This document shows, one piece after another, positions 53,759 to 61,933 of a stretch of DNA of 64,000 nt. Below the pieces are notes generated by a model. That model did no database searches. It was not told the origin of the DNA and saw nothing but the letters and a program-made list of their open reading frames with translations. The DNA is from an uncultured Odoribacter sp. Its GTDB lineage: Bacteria; Bacteroidota; Bacteroidia; Bacteroidales; Marinifilaceae. A program made the position numbers and the translations under genes. The stretch covers positions 1-64,000 of the forward strand of contig CAJUQA010000015.1 of assembly GCA_910588375.1 (NCBI GenBank), in the 5' to 3' direction. Numbering within the stretch: position 1 is the stretch's first letter; every line of letters begins with the position of its first letter.

Positions 53759-54979
53759 ATGAAAACGATGACATCCAAAGTATCTATCAAAGTAAAGTTT
53801 CGTCCCTCTAAGCAATCTGAAAAAGAAGGGGTATTGGTTTACCGAATCATCCATCAGCGTCTTATTCGACAAATTGGAACAAACTACAGAATCTTTCCGG
53901 AAGAATGGGATGATAAAGCAGAAAAAATAGTAATTATTAATTGCAATAATCAACGGAAAGGCGACCTTCAATCCATCCAGGAAAAACTATTATTAGAAAA
54001 AAAGCGTTTCGAAAAAATCATCCATTGCCTGTCTCGTCAAAACAGTAGATACACGACTGATGATATCGTAAAAGCTTTCAAACAACCGACCCAAGAATAT
54101 ACCCTATTCGGATTCATGCTCAATGTCATCCGGCAATTAAAACAACTCAACAAAGACAGAAGCGCCGAAAGCTATACAACCACACTCCAAAGCTTCATGC
54201 ACTTCCGTGAAAAAAACGATATTTTATTGCAAGAAATCGACTCAGACCTAATACAAACCTACGAAGCTTATCTAAAAGCCAAAGGATTAACCCCCAATAC
54301 CATCTCTTTTTATATGAGGATTCTCCGGGCGGTATATAATCGAGCCGTAGAAAAACAACTGACCGAACAACGCTACCCATTCAAACACGTCTATACAGGA
54401 ATAGAAAAAACCATAAAACGTGCCATTTCCATTGAATCCATCCGCCAAATAAAAACACTCGATCTAAGACATCAAAAAACATTGGAATTTGCCCGAGACA
54501 TGTTTCTCTTCAGTTTTTACACCCGCGGCATGTCATTTGTTGACATGGCTTATCTGAAAAAAAAGAATTTACAATGCGGCACTATTTCATACCGCCGTAG
54601 AAAAACCAACCAGCAACTTTTCATCAAAATGGAACCATGCATACAGGCCATCATTAACAAATACAAAGCCCAAACAACCGATTTCCTTCTCCCCATTATC
54701 CGTTCCGGAGGAAAGGAACGCAAACAATACCAGAACAAACTCCGGCAAGTAAACCACTACCTCAAAAAAATAGCGACACTCATTCACCTTTCCCTCCCAC
54801 TCTCCATGTACGTTGCCCGCCACTCATGGGCAAGTATCGCCAGAAGTAAAAGTATTCCCCTGTCTGTTATCAGCGAAGGAATGGGGCACGATTCGGAACT
54901 AACCACTCAAATCTATTTGGCCTCATTGAATAACTCTGTCATAGACAATGCAAACGCCTCCATCCTCATGGATATCTAA
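53759..54979 (+). CDS. Tyrosine recombinase/integrase (probable promoter invertase)
   Basis: A 406-residue Bacteroidales-type integrase: an N-terminal arm (VSIKVKFRPSKQSEKEGVLVY), a SAM-like core-binding domain (about 110-205, LYEAYLKAKGLTPNTISFYMR in two parts), and the catalytic domain. Catalytic residues are seen as Arg256 (FYTRGMSFVDMA), Arg354-His355 (YVARHSWASIAR) and Tyr386 (TTQIYLASL). It sits beside three inverted or direct 19-bp sites and not beside any integrated element, so it is best read as the invertase that flips segment D. Its own promoter lies inside that segment, with the third site in its leader. Confidence 0.85.
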   Translation: MKTMTSKVSIKVKFRPSKQSEKEGVLVYRIIHQRLIRQIGTNYRIFPEEWDDKAEKIVIINCNNQRKGDLQSIQEKLLLEKKRFEKIIHCLSRQNSRYTTDDIVKAFKQPTQEYTLFGFMLNVIRQLKQLNKDRSAESYTTTLQSFMHFREKNDILLQEIDSDLIQTYEAYLKAKGLTPNTISFYMRILRAVYNRAVEKQLTEQRYPFKHVYTGIEKTIKRAISIESIRQIKTLDLRHQKTLEFARDMFLFSFYTRGMSFVDMAYLKKKNLQCGTISYRRRKTNQQLFIKMEPCIQAIINKYKAQTTDFLLPIIRSGGKERKQYQNKLRQVNHYLKKIATLIHLSLPLSMYVARHSWASIARSKSIPLSVISEGMGHDSELTTQIYLASLNNSVIDNANASILMDI

Positions 54980-55084
54980 CCTCTAATTAAAATAGCTATC
55001 TTTTCATGCCCAAACAAATGTCCTCTCAAAATTAATTTACATGGCCATGAAACACTCCCGCCCTCCCTAAATACTACTTAATAT
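54980..55084. other. Short spacer after the recombinase gene
   Basis: About 100 bases with no coding or structural signal that I can support, ending at the terminator hairpin. Confidence 0.4.
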
Positions 55085-55120
55085 AAAAGTCCGCCAGATT
55101 CTACTTTCCGACGGACTTTT
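55085..55120. terminator. Terminator between the recombinase and the small minus-strand genes
   Basis: AAAAGTCCG pairs with CGGACTTTT, with further partial pairing inside. The plus strand continues with CATTATT and the minus strand with ATATTAAG, so the T-run is modest. Confidence 0.6.
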
Positions 55121-55150
55121 CATTATTAACCCTATAATTTTAACAAACGA

Positions 55151-55402
55151 CTATTCACTCTCTTTACTGATTAACTCAAAAAATCCACAGATCTCTTGCT
55201 GATCAATAGCTTGACGCACATTGAAACGTTTTACCTGATCTTCATACCCTTTCTTACTTACTTTTATCTCAATCTGGACGTCACGCGAATTTTCGTAAGT
55301 CAAACCAAGAATATTGAACGAACGGGTTTCTTCAAAAGGCGTTGTCATCAAATACGTTTCTTCTACATAATTAGAAAGTTTTTCCAAACGATGCATGTTC
55401 AA
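55151..55402 (-). CDS. Small hypothetical protein
   Basis: An 83-residue ORF with no family I recognise. It has ordinary amino-acid composition and likely strands in the middle (SFNILGLTYENSRDVQIEIKV in two parts), with no signal peptide. It starts 10 bases after the decayed lipoprotein fragment, so it could be its former operon partner. It may be real or a remnant. Confidence 0.45.
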   Translation of the reverse strand: MNMHRLEKLSNYVEETYLMTTPFEETRSFNILGLTYENSRDVQIEIKVSKKGYEDQVKRFNVRQAIDQQEICGFFELISKESE

Positions 55403-55411
55403 ATCATAATA

Positions 55412-55589
55412 CTAAGAAACCGGCTTCATCATCGCTCCTGTTGCTGCATCAATAGCAAAGCCTGGCACACCACCAAACAATAAATTCCATAACGTCGTTC
55501 CGTTAAAACGCTTTTGAACCATTAAATAAAGTTGCACACGATGTGAAAATCGGAAAACAACCAATAATAATCAGAATTTTTTCATCCAT
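55412..55589 (-). pseudogene. Remnant of a small lipoprotein
   Basis: From ATG at 55589 the frame reads MDEKILIIIGCFPIFTSCAT then LFNGSKAF and stops. The lipobox TSC followed by ATLFNGSK is typical of a class of Bacteroidales lipoproteins. In another frame the same DNA continues RFNGTTLWNLLFGGVPGFA and then IDAATGAMMKP, which looks like the C-terminal end of the same class. The middle of the protein is missing, so a large deletion plus frameshift is the simplest reading. Confidence 0.6.
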
Positions 55590-55935
55590 TTATTTTTGTT
55601 ATACACACCTGTACCACAGCAAATTACCACAACGAATCAGACAATAAAAAATGTGGGACTATAGCTTTATTTGTAAGTAATGACGATGCAAATATCCGTT
55701 ATTCGCAACGCATTCGTGCAATCTTAATTAATAACTTCTCTTATTTTACCATAGGCATTCTATTTTAATTTCTGCAAAAATTAAGGTTAAAAACAAAAAA
55801 GAAAACAGTATAACATAGAAAATAATGTAAATAGCCCATAATAAAGTTTTTATCCTCTATTTTTCACTTTTTACTTTTAATTGCTATCTTCGCACACGTT
55901 TGAAAAGCAATAATTTAATCATAAATAATAGTACT
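55590..55935. other. AT-rich spacer with the CoA-transferase promoter
   Basis: No ORF of note. A plus-strand -7-like element TATCTTCG lies at 55885-55892, near the gene. The in-frame upstream ATG at 55900 lies just past it, but the better start is 55936. Confidence 0.45.
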
Positions 55936-57243
55936 ATGTATCAAGGAATAAAGACAGTATCATTCGAAGAGGCTGTAAAAGTAGTAAAATCGGGCGACCG
56001 CATCCACGTTCACAGTGTTGCATGTGCCCCCCAGGGATTAATCCAGGCATTGTGTGCCAGAGGCCGTGCCGGTGAATTGAAAAACATTAAACTTCAACAC
56101 CTCCATACCGAAGGATGTGCTCCTTATGCGGAACAGGAATTCGAAGGCGTGTTCTCTCTGGAATCTTTCTTTGTCGGTCACAACGTTCGGAAAGCAACCC
56201 AGGACGGCTGGGCGGATTACATTCCGGTACACCTGAGCGAAACCCAGAAATTAATCCGTATGGGTTATACTCCCGTAGATGTAGCCATGATACAAGTATG
56301 TCCTCCCGACAAACACGGTTACGTATCCATGGGTACGTCCGTAGATGCCACATTGGCTGCCGTTGAGAATGCTAAGACTGTCATTGCCGTCATCAATCCG
56401 AATGTACCGAGAGCTTTCGGGGATGCCATTATCAAACTGTCGGACATTGATATTTTCTGCGAGGACAACACGCCACTAATCGAAGCCAAACCCGCAACAC
56501 CTTCGGAACAAGATATACAAATCGGTAAAAACTGCGCTGCCCTGATTGAAGACGGTGCTTGCCTGCAAATGGGTATCGGTGCTATTCCGAACGCTGTTCT
56601 TTCTCAATTGGGCAACCACAAAAACTTAGGTATCCACACCGAAATGTTCGCCGACGGCGTACTTCCTTTATATTATAAAGGTGTTATCAACAACCTGAAC
56701 AAAAAATACGACAAAGGAAAAATCGTATCCACGTTCTTAATGGGTTCCAAAGAAGTATACGACTTTATCGACGACAACCCTGCTGTTGCCATGATGGACG
56801 TAGGTTATACCAACGACCCGTACATCATTGCCCAACAACCGAAAATGACAGCCATCAACTCTGCCCTGTCCATCGACATCACCGGTCAGGTCAATGCCGA
56901 CTCCTTAGGTTGCAAATTTTACAGCGGATGCGGCGGTCAGTTAGACTTCATCCGGGGAGCTGCTGCCAGTGAAGGCGGAAAACCCATCATTGCCATGCCC
57001 TCTGTGACTGCCAAAGGCATGAGCAAAATCAGTCCGACCTTATTAAACGGTGCCGGAGTCGTTACCACCCGTTTCGACGTTCACTATGTAGTCACCGAAT
57101 TCGGAGCGGTAGACCTTTACGGCAAAACCATGCAAGACCGTGCCAAGGCCTTGATTTCCATTGCCCACCCGGACCATCAGGAAGAACTGGACAAAGCCGC
57201 CTTCGAACGCTTCGGCAGCCACTTCCATTTCGTAAGCAAATAA
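55936..57243 (+). CDS. Acetyl-CoA hydrolase/CoA-transferase family protein
   Basis: A class I CoA-transferase (Cat1/4-hydroxybutyrate CoA-transferase family) of 435 residues. Recognisable elements are the likely catalytic Glu236 in GIHTEMFADGVLPL, the segment NSALSIDITGQVNADSLG, and the glycine-rich GCGGQLDFIRGAA. It moves CoA between acetate and succinate, 4-hydroxybutyrate or butyrate; the acyl partner is not determined by sequence alone. In Odoribacter-like organisms it could serve butyrate or succinate metabolism (inference). The start MYQGIKTVSFEEAV was chosen because the upstream 12 residues look non-native. Its own terminator follows. Confidence 0.87.
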   Translation: MYQGIKTVSFEEAVKVVKSGDRIHVHSVACAPQGLIQALCARGRAGELKNIKLQHLHTEGCAPYAEQEFEGVFSLESFFVGHNVRKATQDGWADYIPVHLSETQKLIRMGYTPVDVAMIQVCPPDKHGYVSMGTSVDATLAAVENAKTVIAVINPNVPRAFGDAIIKLSDIDIFCEDNTPLIEAKPATPSEQDIQIGKNCAALIEDGACLQMGIGAIPNAVLSQLGNHKNLGIHTEMFADGVLPLYYKGVINNLNKKYDKGKIVSTFLMGSKEVYDFIDDNPAVAMMDVGYTNDPYIIAQQPKMTAINSALSIDITGQVNADSLGCKFYSGCGGQLDFIRGAAASEGGKPIIAMPSVTAKGMSKISPTLLNGAGVVTTRFDVHYVVTEFGAVDLYGKTMQDRAKALISIAHPDHQEELDKAAFERFGSHFHFVSK

Positions 57244-57290
57244 AACTTCGGAAACAAACTTTCAGCGTCTCCCGAAGACGAGACAACCAC

Positions 57291-57325
57291 AAAGAACTGT
57301 ATATTAAATATACAGTTCTTTTTAT
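57291..57325 (+). terminator. Terminator of the CoA-transferase gene
   Basis: AAAGAACTGTATAT pairs perfectly with ATATACAGTTCTTT around a three-base loop, with TTTT on the plus strand. Confidence 0.88.
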
Positions 57326-57353
57326 AAAATATCCACACTTTCCTTTCTCTGCT

Positions 57354-57383
57354 TTGAGTTTCGGGATTTTAATCCTATTTTTG
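57354..57383 (+). promoter_or_regulatory. Promoter of dgt
   Basis: TTTG (57354-57357), 18 bases, TATTTTTG (57376-57383), a full consensus match about 20 bases before the start codon. Confidence 0.75.
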
Positions 57384-57403
57384 TTTGTTAATACTATATT
57401 ATT

Positions 57404-58756
57404 ATGATGGATTGGAATCAACTTTTGTCTGCACACCGGTATCATCCGGGAGCTACGACCTCCTTGTTTCATTCACACGACCGTTCCCAATTCCAGCGGG
57501 ATTACGACCGGTTGATTTTTTCTTCCCCTTTCCGCCGGTTGCAGAATAAGACACAAGTATTCCCCCTGCCCGGCAACATATTCGTACACAACCGGCTTAC
57601 CCACAGTCTGGAAGTGGCCAGTGTCGGTCGTTCTTTAGGCAACAAAGTCACCCAATATTTAAAACAGAACAACATCCGGCTGGACAATCCCGAATTGGCG
57701 GAAGAAATAGGAACCATTGTCAGCACGGCCTGTTTAGCCCACGATTTAGGCAACCCGCCTTTCGGACATTCCGGAGAGGAAGCCATATCCTATTTTTTCA
57801 GCGAGGGAGAAGGAATGTACCTAAAAAAACTTCTATCCGACGAGGAGTGGACCGATTTAAGCCACTTCGAAGGCAACGCCAACACATTCCGTCTGTTAAC
57901 CCACAGCTTTAAAGGCCGGCGTCCGGGAGGATATACCATGACCTACACCACCCTGGCATCCATCGTAAAATACCCTTTTGAATCCAAAGCTTCCCCCAAG
58001 GGATATAAATACGGATTCTTCCAGAGCGAAAAAGAAATCTACCGGCAGGTGGCGGAAGAATTGGGACTCAAACAGGTCAACAACAACCCTCTCCAATACG
58101 CCAGACATCCTTTGGTTTATTTAGTGGAAGCAGCCGATGACATCTGTTACCAGATTATGGACATCGAAGACTCCCATAAACTGCGCATACTCTCTTATGA
58201 TGAAACTACAAGCATTCTTGAAAATTTTTACGACAAGAACGAAGATAAAGAAGATTTAAAAGTTATCGCCCGCACATTTAAAATCGTCACCGACAAAAAC
58301 GAAAGGATTGCTTTCCTAAGGGCAGGTATTATCAATAAACTCATCACGGCCTGTGCGGAAGTATTCTGCAACAACTACGAAGCCATCATGAAAGGGGAAT
58401 TCAACAGTACCCTAATCAAGCAACTCAGCGGCACCAACAAAGAAGCCTACGACGCATGTACCGATTTGGCATACAAACGTATCTACCACACCAACATCGT
58501 TACCCAAATACAGATTGCAGGTTTTAAGATTTTAGGTACCATTCTGAAAGAATACACCGACGCCATTCTGAAACCGGAGACATATTATGCCCGCAACATC
58601 CTCTCCATCATGCCGGAACAATACCAAGTGAACAAAGAAGATTCCATGTATACCAAAATTCAGACTGTCATCGACTACGTTTCCGGCATGACCGATTCCT
58701 ATGCACTGAATCTTTACCGGAAAATCAAAGGCATCGAAGTACCCGAAATCAAATAA
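57404..58756 (+). CDS. dgt: dGTP triphosphohydrolase (HD domain)
   Basis: Metal-dependent HD hydrolase that splits dGTP (or other dNTPs) to the nucleoside and triphosphate, influencing nucleotide pools. Metal ligands appear in VHNRLTHSLEVASVGRSLG, AHDLGNPPFGHSGEEA (His113-Asp114) and VEAADDICYQIMDIEDSHKL in pieces. At 450 residues it has the size of the longer Dgt group. The start codon is doubled (ATGATG at 57404 and 57407). It stands alone with its own promoter. Confidence 0.93.
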   Translation: MMDWNQLLSAHRYHPGATTSLFHSHDRSQFQRDYDRLIFSSPFRRLQNKTQVFPLPGNIFVHNRLTHSLEVASVGRSLGNKVTQYLKQNNIRLDNPELAEEIGTIVSTACLAHDLGNPPFGHSGEEAISYFFSEGEGMYLKKLLSDEEWTDLSHFEGNANTFRLLTHSFKGRRPGGYTMTYTTLASIVKYPFESKASPKGYKYGFFQSEKEIYRQVAEELGLKQVNNNPLQYARHPLVYLVEAADDICYQIMDIEDSHKLRILSYDETTSILENFYDKNEDKEDLKVIARTFKIVTDKNERIAFLRAGIINKLITACAEVFCNNYEAIMKGEFNSTLIKQLSGTNKEAYDACTDLAYKRIYHTNIVTQIQIAGFKILGTILKEYTDAILKPETYYARNILSIMPEQYQVNKEDSMYTKIQTVIDYVSGMTDSYALNLYRKIKGIEVPEIK

Positions 58757-58771
58757 AAGAGTGGACAAAGT

Positions 58772-58830
58772 GAAAATGTTGAAAAAGTTAAAGAAAGCCT
58801 TCCGACTTTTCTAACCTTTTCAACATTTCA
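58772..58830. terminator. Bidirectional terminator between dgt and the YqeY gene
   Basis: GAAAATGTTGAAAAAGTTA pairs with TAACCTTTTCAACATTTC almost completely. It lies between convergent stop codons. The same purine-rich sequence type recurs at other gene ends in the window. Confidence 0.75.
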
Positions 58831-58836
58831 ACCATT

Positions 58837-59286
58837 CTAACTTAATAAAGCCTTTACCTTTTCGGAAATCGCTTTTCCGTCGGCTTTTCCGGACAACTGT
58901 TTGGTGGCAACTCCCATCACTTTCCCCATATCTTTAGGAGAAGAAGCACCTACGGAAGCTATAATTTCTTTCAACGCGGCCGTCAATTCCTCCTCCGTCA
59001 AAGGCTTTGGCAGAAAAGAATTCAACACCTGCAACTGGCCGTTCTCCTCCTCATACAGGTCCATACGCCCCTGCTCCTTATAAATAGCAGCCGATTCCGT
59101 ACTCTGTTTCGCCAATTTCTGAATAATTTTCAAACACTCCGCATCATCGATTCCATCGCCTGCCCCCGGTTTGGTCTTGGCCTCCAGAATCACTTTCTTT
59201 ATATTCCGGTAAGCCCCTAACTTCACCTTATCCTGAGCCTTCATCGACTCCTTAATTCCTTGGTTTACTTGTTCTTCAATAGTCAT
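58837..59286 (-). CDS. GatB/YqeY-domain protein
   Basis: A 149-residue protein of the YqeY family, similar to the tail domain of GatB. Signature stretches are TIEEQVNQGIKESMKAQDK, LGAYRNIKKVILEAKTK and the C-terminal SPKDMGKVMGVATKQLSGKA. It may bind tRNA or a related partner, but its cellular role is unclear. An ATG 30 bases further upstream would add ten residues without family similarity, so 59286 was chosen. In many Bacteroidales this gene follows ftsZ; here it is elsewhere. Confidence 0.9.
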   Translation of the reverse strand: MTIEEQVNQGIKESMKAQDKVKLGAYRNIKKVILEAKTKPGAGDGIDDAECLKIIQKLAKQSTESAAIYKEQGRMDLYEEENGQLQVLNSFLPKPLTEEELTAALKEIIASVGASSPKDMGKVMGVATKQLSGKADGKAISEKVKALLS

Positions 59287-59410
59287 ATTTCTCAATTTTA
59301 AAATAACATACTTCATACATTCCCGACCATACGAAAATAATGCTTTTTTACTATTTTTCCTTCCCTTGCCATTTTTATCGTATCTTTACATCCGGAAATA
59401 ACAGGCCCGT

Positions 59411-60739
59411 ATGACATCAATCAGTAACAAAACCATCTGGAACATCGCTTACCCGATTATTTTCGGGAATCTGGCGCAAACCTTAATTGCACTGACCGAC
59501 ACGGCATTCTTAGGGCGGGTAAGTGCCATTGCTTTAGGGGCTGCCATGATGGCCAGCATATACTACTATGTCTTTTCCACCCTGGCCTGGGGGTTCAGTA
59601 TCGGAGTCCAGATTATCATCGCCCGGCGCTTGGGAGAAAACAAACTGGAAAGAATCGGCGTTGTCTTTGAACACGGCATGGTTTTCGTGCTTCTCCTGTC
59701 CACCGGTCTATTCCTGATACAGCATTTCTATACGGAATATCTGCTGGAACGGGTTATCCAGTCCCCCAACATCTACGCAGCAGCCATGGAATACATGGAT
59801 TACAGACACTACGGTATTATATTCGTATGCTTCAACTTCCTTTTCCGGGCTTTATACATCGGACTCTCCAACACGAAAGTTATCAGCTTCTCCACCCTGC
59901 TGATGGCCATCGTCAACATCTTTCTGGACTATGTACTCATTTTCGGCAAATGGGGCTTCCCCCATATGGGCATCGGCGGAGCGGCATTTGCTTCTGTTTG
60001 TGCAGAAATTTCCGCACTGATTTTCTTCTTCATATACACACTGACCAGACTTCCGTTAAAGAAATATGCCCTTTTTGCCTTCCACCGGCTGGAAGCCTGG
60101 CTCATAAAAGCAATCCTCAAACTGGCATTCCCGACCATGCTCCAAAAACTACTTTCTTTCGGGACCTGGTTCATCTTCTTTGTCATGGTGGAACGGATGG
60201 GCGAACAACCCATCGCCATATCGGGAATTGTCAGAAGTGTATACATGCTGATTATGATTCCCGTATTTGCCTTCGGTGCTACGGCCAACACCCTGACAAG
60301 CCGGCAAATCGGTGCCGGTCAGCAACAGGAAGTCCGCTCCACACTGGTCAAAATACTCCGGCTGAGCCTCATCAGCATCCTGCCCGTACTCACCTGCTGC
60401 ATCCTCTTTCCTTCCCTGCTGCTGTCCGTCTATACCAACGACGCGCTTCTGGCATCCGCTTCCGTTCCCTCCCTGTACGTCATCTGCATTGCCGCCATTG
60501 CCATGAGCTTCGGCATGACCTACTTTGAAGCCGTCTCCGGCACGGGAAACACCATTCATGCCTTGTGGCTGGAAGTGATTGTCCTTTTCGCCTACACCGG
60601 TTCCGTATGGTTCTTCGCAAAAATAATCCGCTCCGATGTCGCCTGGGTATGGACCAGTGAAATCACCTACGGAGCCCTTATCGGTATCACTTCGCTCCTG
60701 TACCTGTATTTCGCCGGCTGGCACAAAAAAACGATTTGA
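59411..60739 (+). CDS. MATE-family efflux transporter
   Basis: A 442-residue transporter with 12 predicted helices in two six-helix halves. Typical features are NLAQTLIALTDTAFLGRVSA in helix 1-2 and the equivalent second-half segment FGATANTLTSRQIGAGQQQE, and GIGGAAFASVCAEISALIF at the end of the first half. It would export organic cations or metabolites using a Na+ or H+ gradient. The substrate is unknown. A weak promoter (TATCTTTA near 59381-59388) precedes it, and its end overlaps an upstream in-frame ATG of the next gene. Confidence 0.92.
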   Translation: MTSISNKTIWNIAYPIIFGNLAQTLIALTDTAFLGRVSAIALGAAMMASIYYYVFSTLAWGFSIGVQIIIARRLGENKLERIGVVFEHGMVFVLLLSTGLFLIQHFYTEYLLERVIQSPNIYAAAMEYMDYRHYGIIFVCFNFLFRALYIGLSNTKVISFSTLLMAIVNIFLDYVLIFGKWGFPHMGIGGAAFASVCAEISALIFFFIYTLTRLPLKKYALFAFHRLEAWLIKAILKLAFPTMLQKLLSFGTWFIFFVMVERMGEQPIAISGIVRSVYMLIMIPVFAFGATANTLTSRQIGAGQQQEVRSTLVKILRLSLISILPVLTCCILFPSLLLSVYTNDALLASASVPSLYVICIAAIAMSFGMTYFEAVSGTGNTIHALWLEVIVLFAYTGSVWFFAKIIRSDVAWVWTSEITYGALIGITSLLYLYFAGWHKKTI

Positions 60740-60780
60740 AAGTTATAGCGCCCGCTCCAATCTTTTTCGGCATTATTACG

Positions 60781-60788
60781 TATCTTTG
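60781..60788 (+). promoter_or_regulatory. -7 element for the lytic transglycosylase gene
   Basis: TATCTTTG matches TAnnTTTG about 98 bases before the chosen start; -33 is a T-rich block near 60762. It lies downstream of the in-frame ATG at 60736, which supports the start at 60886. Confidence 0.5.
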
Positions 60789-60885
60789 CATAGAACAGGC
60801 AAAGGCTCGCGGTGAGTACCAACAAATTTGGCCCAATCCGCCGCTTGCATCATCCTTACATTCTATAAAAACAATAAAATACGAA

Positions 60886-61830
60886 ATGAAAAAAGACGGT
60901 TCTATCCTATATCTTATACTTGTATTCTCCCTCATCAACCTGATAGCCCTATTTTTCTGTTTCCGGCACAACCGGCTACACCATCACCAGGCAACAGCCG
61001 GACAGAAAACCACCTCCGTGCCGACACCGGCTGTCACCACCGATGTATACCTTCCCTCCGCCATGACCTTCGCCGGAGAGACCGTTCCGCTCCATCGCTT
61101 AGACGTCCGGGAAGCGCTTCGGAGAGAATTGATTGTCAACACCTACCTCCATTCACACACCATCCAGCTATTAAAAAATGCCCCCCGGATGTTCGCCGTC
61201 ATCGAACCCATTCTGAAAAAAGCGGGAATTCCGGACGACTTTAAATATCTGGCCGTCATAGAAAGCACCCTGAATCCCTCCGCCGTATCTCCGGCAAAAG
61301 CTGTCGGATTATGGCAATTCATGGAAGAAACCGGCAAAGAATACGGACTGGAAATAAACAAAGAAGTCGACGAACGCTACCACATCCAGAAATCGACCGA
61401 AGCCGCCGCACGCTATCTGCAAAAAGCATATGACCGTTTTGATTCCTGGACCACCAGCGCAGCCTCCTACAACGCAGGCAAAACCATGTTACTGACCCAG
61501 ATGGCGATTCAAAAAGAAACCGATTACTACAACCTGCTCCTCGGAGAAGAGACAGAACGCTACATCTTCCGCATCCTGGCACTGAAACAAATTATGACCC
61601 ATCCGGAATTATATAATTTCGATATAAAAGTCCCCCATCCCATCGAAAAGACCAAAACCGTAAAAGTCCAGGGACCCGTGAAAGACTGGGCGGAATTCGC
61701 ACAGGGACACGGCATCTCCTACAAAACACTTAAACGGTTCAATCCCTGGCTACGCAAAGCCAGTCTTCTGAATCCCAGACATAAAACATACGAAATTGCA
61801 ATCCCCGTTCACCCTGAACACTACAAATAA
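60886..61830 (+). CDS. Lytic transglycosylase (SLT domain) with LysM-like C-terminus
   Basis: Periplasmic or membrane-anchored muramidase of 314 residues. One N-terminal anchor (ILYLILVFSLINLIALFF) is followed by a linker, then the SLT domain: FKYLAVIESTLNPSAV with catalytic Glu126, GLWQFMEETGKEYGL, and AASYNAGK. The last 70 residues (VKVQGPVKDWAEFAQGHG) resemble a decayed LysM. It cuts glycan strands in peptidoglycan remodelling. Upstream in-frame codons to 60736 are not used because the promoter lies between. Confidence 0.9.
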   Translation: MKKDGSILYLILVFSLINLIALFFCFRHNRLHHHQATAGQKTTSVPTPAVTTDVYLPSAMTFAGETVPLHRLDVREALRRELIVNTYLHSHTIQLLKNAPRMFAVIEPILKKAGIPDDFKYLAVIESTLNPSAVSPAKAVGLWQFMEETGKEYGLEINKEVDERYHIQKSTEAAARYLQKAYDRFDSWTTSAASYNAGKTMLLTQMAIQKETDYYNLLLGEETERYIFRILALKQIMTHPELYNFDIKVPHPIEKTKTVKVQGPVKDWAEFAQGHGISYKTLKRFNPWLRKASLLNPRHKTYEIAIPVHPEHYK

Positions 61831-61933
61831 ACCGACCCCCATTCTCTGAAATTCCGGATTTTTTTTCTTTTAAAGAAATTCGGAACACTTTTTGCTCTTT
61901 TTTTCCTACATTTAGAAAGTAAATCTCAGCGTC
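61831..61933. other. Short spacer before the nucleoside kinase gene
   Basis: AT-rich with a possible -7 element TACATTTA near 61911-61918. No hairpin with a good T-run was identified for the upstream gene. Confidence 0.35.

Noticed and set aside
53759..54979. Integrase of a prophage or integrative element
   Set aside because: No phage or conjugation genes, no flanking direct att repeats and no tRNA target were seen. The gene abuts a promoter with inverted sites, typical of a local invertase.
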